Of a DNA stretch of 64,000 nt, positions 56,386-64,000 are shown piece by piece (position 1 is the first letter of the stretch; each line of letters opens with the position of its first letter). This DNA comes from Melampsora larici-populina 98AG31 (lineage: Eukaryota; Basidiomycota; Pucciniomycetes; Pucciniales; Melampsoraceae): contig NW_006768780.1 of the NCBI RefSeq assembly GCF_000204055.1, positions 704,897 to 768,896 on the forward strand, in the 5' to 3' direction. The notes below the pieces were generated by a model. It was not told the DNA's origin. It worked only from the letters and a program-made list of their open reading frames with translations, and did not search any database. The position numbers and the translations under genes are program-made.

Positions 56386-57233
56386 ATGTCATACGATCAG
56401 ATCCAATCCTACGTTTTCCTACCCAATTATATCCTTGATTATGTTGTTGGTGACGATAAGCCTAGAATTGATCCCGACCTCTTCATAACCAAAGCCACTC
56501 CCTCCCAAATCGTGGAGGTGATACTAGCATTTTATCCTCATCTCCAATTTACTGACAACGCACGCCACGATCATGAGCTTCTCTTGAAAATTTTCATCGA
56601 AATGGTCGCCCCACGTCTATCTAATTTAGTCTCGTCTTTCAATTGCGAAAAAAGCTATGTTCAAGCATTATTCGAAGCCCCCATTTACATACCTTCGCAA
56701 TCTACCAGATGGGTCAACTCCAGTGCGGATATCGATACCAAACGAATTGGAGACTTCGAAGCATACGTTCTCCAAAACTTCAAGAATGGGAACTACCGTC
56801 TTGCAGCCGAAGAATTAAACTCACACTTTCTCCAGAACTACAAGTTTCTGAAGAAAGAAGAGATTGATGAAATCAGTCACGTTGAAAATGAAGCTGTCGA
56901 GGTCCTTCAAGAGACTTTACACCTTGTTCGAGATTCCCACGAGTTGATCGAAAGTATCCAGTTTCGTCTGCGTCAGCCTCAACTCTCACGAACGGAACGT
57001 GAAGACTTTGAGGAGCAGTTAAAAAGTGCAAATACTTCATTGAAAGCGCGTCAGGAGATTTTTAATACCATGGTCCAAAATGTTGGATTCATCACTGCAT
57101 TTATCAAGCATCATACGTAAGTTCTTCATGACAAACATTGCATGATCATTTCCGATTTACTCGTTACTAACCATATATATATCAATTGCTTAGGGATATC
57201 CTTGTCAAATACCAACTAGCTCCTTCAACCTAG
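56386..57233 (+). CDS. Uncharacterised protein, 256 residues
   Basis: Two exons: 56386-57116 and 57194-57233, joined by a 77-nt GT-AG intron close to the C-terminus. The family was not recognised. The N-terminal half is aromatic-rich and folded-looking (YVFLPNYILDYVV at residues 9-21). The C-terminal half (from about residue 140) is strongly helical and charged, with likely coiled coil around residues 160-230. No signal peptide or membrane segment. The single long frame, the conserved splice borders and TATA words upstream make it a likely expressed gene. Confidence 0.7.
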
Positions 57234-58167
57234 CCCTTCCTGACGCCATATATCAACCCGTGTCAGTTTGAAGGTTGGTCAATTTTCATCAATAAGCATC
57301 AATTTTCGTATTGACATCCTCGATGATTATTGCAGTCACATTCCGAAATATGCGCTTCATTTTTTCTTCTGTAAATTCTGTCCATTTTATTTGGAATTGA
57401 AGGATAAAACAATCTCATTTGTGACACCTCATAGGATTTTCCATATATGATTAAAGCTATCAGATCGATCATGGTTATACAGATTATTTATACGAATATT
57501 CATACACCTTCTTGAGTTATACTAAATGTTTATCTATTTTATTTGTAGTTGGATAACTCCATCTATGGAGTGATTGTGATACCTTCTAATGTTCTCATAC
57601 ACAATTAAAGCCATCAGATCATTATCAGCTTCACAATTATTTATACACCTTATTTAAGTATGTATGTGATATACCAATCCATAAATTCTCCGCTTCGATG
57701 AGGTGTCAAATGCAATAAACAGGACGAGATATCATGAAAAAGGGAGTCGCACATGACATATACAACTCTTGTTGTCAATTCCTGATAGCACCGTTGCATG
57801 AACGATGCTGGTGACTCTGTGATGTCTCAATCTTGCGGGTAATTTTTATCATTCAAAATGGCCATCCTATCCTCTAACACTAATATACACCATTTCTTAA
57901 AAGGAATCCTTATCTATATACATATGAAGAAATGGTGACAAGTTACGATATCATTTGGTTCAACAGCAACAGTAGACTCCATCTACTCAGAGTCAAACGA
58001 TACAATGTAGATGATGACATAGACTAAAAAAAGGCTTCAATACATCGATCAAATTATGGAGTTTCAATGTTACAGTCACATTCTTTTAAGATAAGTACCA
58101 ATTTGAAATTATACGTCCTAAAATTTGCTGGAACGAGCTTGAATGTATCCTTGGACTTTAGGTGATG
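57234..58167. other. AT-rich intergenic stretch, nothing recognised
   Basis: No coding or repeat structure seen apart from short AT runs. Confidence 0.45.
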
Positions 58168-58436
58168 TCAAATTCCTGCTGGGTATCGAGATTCCAATGC
58201 TTCAACCCTGGCATGAAGTGCACGAATTGCTATCATCATCTCGTCCAGGTAGCTGGCTGAGAAGATAGTTAAAGTCAGCTAATGAACAAATCCTATACGC
58301 TCACCATGGCGGTCAAATGTTACGTACTGGTGGTTCTATGTTGAAGTTGTTGCTTTGACATTGAAAGGGGAATGTTCGTGTTATGAAAGGGTGTTTGTGG
58401 ATAGGGTGATCGAATTGAGAGTGCATCCAATATTTG
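58168..58436 (-). CDS. Possible small gene or gene 3' end (two exons)
   Basis: Exon 58436-58328 and exon 58256-58168 join in phase across a 71-nt GT-AG intron. The last exon codes for a short amphipathic helix (SYLDEMMIAIRALHARVE) and stops at 58168-58170. An ATG lies at about 58361; the frame is open further upstream to a possible acceptor. Short, with no family recognised, so it may be the tail of a longer decayed gene. Confidence 0.35.
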
Positions 58437-59022
58437 CTGTTATTGTTGGTGGTTTGTTTGGAATTCAGGAGATGTTTTAAGGGATATTTTGGATTTTAAT
58501 TCAGACCTAATTACAGTAGTTGATTACAGTCCTTTGTATAAAAAAATACGTAGTCAACTGTCTTGATCAAGGTCGGACTTTTGTAATCACTTGATTACAA
58601 AATTCAGATTTCAGATGACCCAAGTCAAAAGTTCATGGCTGCCTTTGTTCACAACAGACCAAGACTCAACGCTTACACTTGTTTGCGCTATTTTCCCCAA
58701 AACCTTGGGATGACTATCTGGGCAAGTTAGTGGGACAAGATCTCAGCAACGGGATTCATTGACGTCAACTCAGTTTCCATGAACGAGACGCAGAACTTAT
58801 CCTAAGTTTACTACCTCTGCTTATATCCCGTTGATGTGATGATTAATCTCTCCTATAAGATAATTGCTAACTTTCTGTTTGTCACCACTTGCGTTTTCGG
58901 TCCTTGTTTGGCTAGCTTTTCAGAAGTTTTAATTCTCTGGAAGTTTGATTTTTGCCTATTCGCATCTGATCATCTACTTTAACTGTCTCTATTTCGATCT
59001 TGTTCGCCTGCATACCATAATC
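58437..59022. other. Intergenic stretch, nothing recognised
   Basis: Contains the 5' flank of the next gene; no other feature seen. Confidence 0.4.
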
Positions 59023-61836
59023 ATGCCAGCAAAGGGATCCCGCGGCCGGTCGGTGCTTCGTTCATCAACAATCAGTGATCCACCTCTGGTAGAGCCACCT
59101 AGCACCAGGTGTAAACGTAAACAAACTAACGTGGCAGAGGGTGAAAATAATAATGATATAGTACCTTCAAGAAAGAAAACGAAACGTACTACAGGTGGGC
59201 TAAGCATGGTAAATCTAGATTCCGTGCGTTCAAAGCTGATTTTGCAAGCTTGTTTTCTGAAGAAGATCATGCAAAAGGTGTCGTTGAAGACGTCAGTGTT
59301 GTTGGACCGAAAACATCTCGGACCCGTCTCCTGGAGCTGCTTGAAAAAAGGATCTCAAAAAAGGAAAGAAGACTCTCGAGTAAAGCGCCTCAAAAAACTC
59401 CCAATCCGAATTCACCAACAGCTCATGTTGAAGGCATTAAAGGTTTCATTTGCTCTCAAAAAACTCCCAGTCCGGATGCACCAATAGCTCATGTTGAAGG
59501 CCGAAGTCTTGATTGTTCAACGTCTGAAGAGGCTGGTACATCGGATCCTCAGGAAATAGACTATCAAATCTATAGCAACAAAGTTCTGGAGAAGATGCTG
59601 CAAGAAGTGGGTTTGGACACGTTTGGAATGGATAAATTGAAACTAGTTGAAAATTGTAAGGTCTATCACGAATTGAGTACGTCTGAAGGATTCCTACCAG
59701 TCAATTAATTCCAAAAACTGAAGTTAGTATTGTGATTTGAGTCATACCCCCCGTAACTTGTGATCTAGAAGATCCGGTGGCATCTACGTCAACAGCTCAA
59801 AAGGAATCAGATGCCACGCAAAGGAGTTTCACCTTTTCAACGACATCAAAGGAAGTGCTTGAATGTAAGTTTTGCTGTTCAAACTTCGCGTACGTCTCTT
59901 GTTGTAACAAATGTAGCAAACATTTGTAGGGGGATCAAGGTACGGAAGAAACGACAAAGAGCCCTCGCCAAAATCTCTACCGAGTTTAGAACACGGGACA
60001 CTTCTGTTCCCTCGACCCCGACCAACGGACTTGTCACGATCCAATTCAATGCAGTCAAAGTCAAAAAAGGGAAAAGAGAAGGAGTGCAGAGAGTCTGACA
60101 GTGACTATATTCCTGAAGATGAAGAATTGTTCAATCATCAAGATCTCGAGTTTGAGCAGACTGAAAATCACAGATCAAAAGTTATGCAACCTGGAATGGT
60201 GTCGGATGACGAGGCACTTCTCAAAGGTGTGTTCATATACTTTATTGCATTGTCCCGGCATTATTGACTTCTGAAGATGAAGAATTGTTCAATCATCAAG
60301 ACCTTGAGTTCGAGCACATCGAAAATCACAGATCAGAAGGTATGCAATCTGGAATGGTGTCGGATGATGAGGCACTTCCAAAAGGTGTGTTTACATATTC
60401 TATTACATTTTCCCGGCATTAGTGACTTATCCTACGTTTCAGAATCCGCGCTGTCTAACAAAGAGCTCACAAGGTTATGGAAAGAAACCAAAGTGTCGCT
60501 GATCAAGGCGAACAAAAGGATTGAAAAACTCGAATGCGAACTGAAGAGCTTGTCAGAGGCTGTAATGACATCTGTTGGTAATCGCAATTCAGGCAATATC
60601 AATGGTCAGGCACGCGGAGGACGCACCGCTGTAAGTTTTGATTGTTTCTATCTGCAATTTTTGGAGTTGAAACCACTTCCTCCTGCGCATACTAGGCACA
60701 AATTCGTTTCCATCTTGAAATGATGTTCGGCCTGAAGTCAGAATCTGAGCCACTCCCACCCCCAGCGACCGACCAAGAGCAGGAAGCATGGAATTGCGAA
60801 ATAGATTTAGACAGCATTCGTATCGACCCAGCACGGCCATCCAAATTTCAGGACCATGGTCCTGGAATAGACCCTTGTTTCCCGTATCCAAACGGACCTG
60901 GACATCAAGAAGCTTCGCCACAACAACTATCCGTCACGTGGGAGCTGATGAAGGCAGCTCAAGTGAAATCCTTTTGCCCAAACTTGAAAGACTCACCAGG
61001 TTCGAGGCAAAATAAACGTATGTGGGATCTTTCGCAGAGGATTTTCTTTAAACTTGTTCATTTGGGAGTGTACACTGGGATTTGTTTGGATAAGGACAAC
61101 ATTCCGTACATAAAAAAGTGTTTCTCATCCCATATACAAACTCTGATGAAAAGGTGTGATATTTAAATCTCTGTGTGATATAAGGAAAGACTAAACACTG
61201 ACACATAGACACCCATTCACACATTGATCGTTCTTCAGATACCGTCAGCAGACGTGGTACGTAGGAGCAAAAGTTATGTGTAGCTATAAATGTCAGACGT
61301 GCTACACGATTATGCCGTGTAAGTATGATCTCACTCAATGTTTTAGATTGCGCGTGGTGTCTTATTGCCATCAAACCTTGACCTTGCAGTTAAGAGCAAT
61401 GCGGTCCAAGATAGCCCTTGAAGAAAAAACGCTCTGGCCACTTCTAACAGTCATCAAGGTAACCTGTAGCAACAATGAAACTGATACCGAAGAGAGGCAG
61501 GATCTCAATCCCAGCAAAGGTTCGATATGTGCTTTTAAACTCCCTTGGCGTAGTACGGCACTTGAAAGGCTCCTGGTTCGCTTGGAGGCGCGAAAGGGAA
61601 CACTGGATCAGAGTATTCCTAAAAACTCGAATTCTCCGCAGCGTGGACGACCATCTCGCCCCCGTATCCGGCGTCATGATGCATCAGAAAGTCTTATTGA
61701 AGCACCCGAAGGACTACCAAGAGACTGTTATTCGCCAAACTTTCTTGAACAGCTTGGCTCTCAAGGTCAAGTGATGTTAGGAATCAAACCTGAGATTGGT
61801 CTAACTCAAATCATGATAGCTTTGGATTCACTTTGA
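59023..61836 (+). pseudogene. Uncharacterised rust/basidiomycete multicopy gene, frameshifted
   Basis: Exons that fit in phase: 59023-59676 (with a frame change near 59194), 59769-59864, 59930-60226, 60277-60384, 60443-60630, 60696-61153, then one or two exons from 61239 to the stop at 61834-61836 whose inner border is unresolved. The N-terminus is basic (RCKRKQTN, RKKTKR: nuclear-localisation-like). Exons 3 and 4 contain a tandem duplication. Exon 5 is a coiled coil (LWKETKVSLIKANKRIEKLE). The C-terminus contains KLPWRSTALERLLVRLE and GLPRDCYS, a pattern I associate with an uncharacterised multicopy family of rusts and other basidiomycetes. A 1-nt change between TKRTT and RWAKHGK breaks the first exon, so this copy may be dead. 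Function unknown. Confidence 0.55.
60111..60427 (+). repeat. Tandem duplication of an exon end plus intron
   Basis: About 160 bp starting CTGAAGATGAAGAATTGTTC at 60111 is repeated from 60271 with scattered changes. Both copies contain the exon part (EELFNHQDLEFE), the donor GTGTGTT and the following intron. The duplicated exon is phase-neutral (108 nt), so the frame is kept. Confidence 0.85.
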
Positions 61837-61938
61837 ACAAGGGTCATATCGGTATCTCATGTTTTGCTTTTCCTTGACTCAAAACTCAATATTTGTAATT
61901 AAACAATATCCTGTGCTACAATGATCTACTTATGAAAT

Positions 61939-64000
61939 CTATCTGGCCATAGAAACTAAACCTACAGTAGCAATGTTTAATTTTGAGTTGATTTCCGCTG
62001 GCCTGAACATCATCCATGAACAATGTGCAACAACTTCATCTAATCTGACAATACAGTCTTCCGTTGGACCCCATGCGCGTAGACAAGTTTGGGTGTGGAA
62101 TCCTTTTGTGTGACGAAAAGGATCGAATTTTTCTAGAGAAGCAGGAATCCCAGGAAACCTTTGAACATGCATCCAGGTATCAAAAATGTTTTCTGATTGT
62201 GTCGGAGACCGACGATGTATAAAGATCGAAAAGATACGCCCATAAGCCAGAGCACCAGTTGAACTCATCTTGAATTGGATGAAACTGTCATTCTGACTGC
62301 TGCTAAAGTTTGAATATGAAACAGAATTGTGCATGATCCTATTATAAAAAAATGCCTGGGGATGAAGTGGTTCGTATCCCAGTGCATCATCCTCTGAAAG
62401 TACACACAACTCCTCTGGAACCATCCATTGGTATTGATTATCTTCACTATTTAAGCGTCTCTCCAACCTTTTGAGTATATCAGCTCTGATGGGTTGCATA
62501 TTCGAGTTCGAAAGGCGCTTCGGAGTAGGTTCCATAGTCTCATACAAAGACCGTAATCGAGGAAGATAGGGCTTGAGTGCAGCTGGCACTTTTTCGTTTT
62601 CCAGAAGCGCAGCAAGATTCCCAGCTCGCGAGAACTGCTTGAGGAATGTTATTGGTAGCTCACCTAATGACATAAGCATTCATGTAATTAGCTGATTATA
62701 ACTCCTCTTTAGCACAAAAAACTCACTGATGTGATTGTTGTGGCAGCCTTTCAAAATGCTCCCCATCAATCTTTCAAAAAAGAAAGACCACCAGGTGCGC
62801 ACAGGGCCAAATTCTTCAAGTAATTCAGTCATATGGAGAGCCATGTGATGGTTTGGTGCCAAGCCACAATGCTGAAATAATTCAACGGATCCTTCAAGGT
62901 AATTTTGAATATGATGTTCATAGCTTTTGATGTGCTTTGATGTCATTTCGCGTTTGAGAGCAACATTGACAAGTGACACTAGGTGTAGAAAGTTCTGCAG
63001 GAGAGACATCTTCACATTCCCTTGATCCGCCCACATTGGTACAAGTATGAGTGGCAATTGGATTGAGAATAGATTTCTCCATTCGTCCGCCTTAAGCTTT
63101 CCAAATGACGCTTTTCCAAGCACAGGAAGAGCACGCTTGATCCACGTAGGGATATGGATATGCTGAAGCCGGCGATTGATCTTTGCAAGCATTGTGGCGT
63201 CAAAAATTATCTCTTCAAAAGGAGGAGCATCCCATTTCCCGTTCCATCCAGAATCGTCCAGAGGGTCGAAGTCTTCATCACTCGGAGATGTACTTTCACC
63301 GAAAGAAGTTTCACCAATGTTACAGCCATCTTCATCCTCATTGTTGTGTTCAGTTTTAGCGCCTTCTGTTTCTTGCACTGGAATTCTTTCTTGAAGCTTC
63401 TGCGCTTCAGCGTGTTCATTGAAAAGATCACGAAGCTCCACATTCGTTATAGGCTCCAGTCCTTCGTTGGTGTTGTCCTCATCTTTCATGGCCCAAAATC
63501 TTCGAACATGCCATGCCAGAAGGCCAAGCAAAAGGTTATGCATAGAATCAACTACATGATAATCTACAATGTTCCAATATTCAAGTTCAACTAATACTGA
63601 GTAACGGACACCGTGGGTCTTGAAGATATTTTGCTGTTCCTTCACAGTTTTTGCATCACAAGCCTGAAATGCCCACACTTTGTGCTGAGCACATGTACGT
63701 ACTGACCATTTGGTTTTGTCTAGATTGTTGATTTCTTTCTTGGTGATGAGACATTTGGAGCAAAAGAACATAGCTGTTGCACTTGGAAATCCCAGTGAGC
63801 GTCTGAGAGCCGGTATATCGGCTATAAATGGAAGAAGCGCAGCTCGAACCAGACGGCCTGATTTGTACCCATGAGTTTGTGAAAGTAAGAGGCCAGGGTT
63901 CCATAATGTTTGAAGCTCATTCACAACTGGGCGTAGAATCCAGTTCATTTGCTCTAAAGAGGGTTCTGAAGGTCCAGGTGCAATACCAACTACAAAGACA
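61939..64000 (-). CDS. Plavaka-type (CACTA superfamily) transposase, 5' end outside window
   Basis: Two exons in this window: from beyond 64000 to 62727 and 62663-61939, joined in phase by a 63-nt intron; more than 660 residues are visible. Recognised by VGIAPGPSEPSLEQMN, GRLVRAALLPFIADIPALRR, a zinc-knuckle-like CSKCLITKKEINNLD, HGVRYSVLVELEYW, VDYHVVDSMHNLLLG and, near the end of exon 1, VRTWWSFFFERLMGSI. These are the Tnp2-like signatures of the fungal Plavaka group. The reading is uninterrupted, so the copy may be functional. Such an enzyme is the expected source of movement for the CACAG-ended elements at 43861-46132 (inference). Confidence 0.85.

Noticed and set aside
1..64000. tRNA, rRNA or CRISPR arrays
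   Set aside because: No cloverleaf with a good T-loop, no rRNA-like sequence and no regularly spaced short repeats were seen; tRNAscan or an Rfam search could not be run.

Overview
The window is eukaryotic, and most likely from a basidiomycete of the rust-fungus type (Pucciniales). The genes have many short GT-AG introns of about 55-125 nt. The intergenic DNA is AT-rich and packed with transposons. The families present (Plavaka/CACTA transposase, DUF6589 remnants, OTU-like protease remnant, PIF/Harbinger with a separate AT-hook ORF, Ty1/copia and Ty3/gypsy) are the ones I associate with rust genomes. The species cannot be named from the sequence alone. All similarity statements come from recognising motifs by eye; no search was run.

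Layout. 1-3995 (-): a twelve-exon alpha/beta-hydrolase gene whose 3' end leaves the window. 4060-9709 (-): a nearly complete Ty1/copia element with unusual TTTCG...CGAAA ends, inserted between the hydrolase and the divergent PPM1/LCMT1 methyltransferase gene (9782-11178, +). 11396-11823: a small TA-flanked inverted-repeat element. 12332-23527: a PIF/Harbinger DNA transposon with 57-bp terminal repeats, transposase (+) and AT-hook/Myb-like partner (-). Its transposase coding sequence is split by a very young Ty3/gypsy element (12705-19718). 23528-29900: gene-poor DNA with three small DNA elements, including a hAT-like element inside a mariner-like one. 29909-31803 (+): a gene for a secreted nucleoside-hydrolase-like protein. 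33440-35769 (+): the SRP receptor alpha subunit. 38034-41645: an old copia element whose gag is interrupted by a solo LTR. 42305-43351: a DUF6589 pseudogene. 43861-46132: a CACTA-like element with a minisatellite and a second CACTA-like element inside it. 46516-48799: another inverted-repeat element carrying an OTU-protease-like pseudogene (-). 48800-53865: AT-rich DNA with no recognised gene. 53866-61836: three or four uncharacterised genes, two of them apparently broken. 61939-64000 (-): a Plavaka/CACTA transposase running off the window.

The most unusual signal is in the two copia LTRs at 38034-38920 and 39769-40532. Each holds two tandem copies of the same leader-like segment. The first copy has two GT...AG intervals, and the second copy lacks both exactly at their splice borders. 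This looks as if a spliced RNA copy had been added next to an unspliced one during reverse transcription. The two other LTR families here also have internal repeats bounded by GT and AG, though less clearly.

Host housekeeping functions are limited to PP2A methylation (PPM1/LCMT1) and co-translational targeting (SRP receptor). The secreted nucleoside-hydrolase-like protein is the best candidate for a host-interaction role. A second recurring pattern is that almost every internal nonsense codon in otherwise open frames is TGA, several of them one transition from CGA, which fits loss of methylated CpG.
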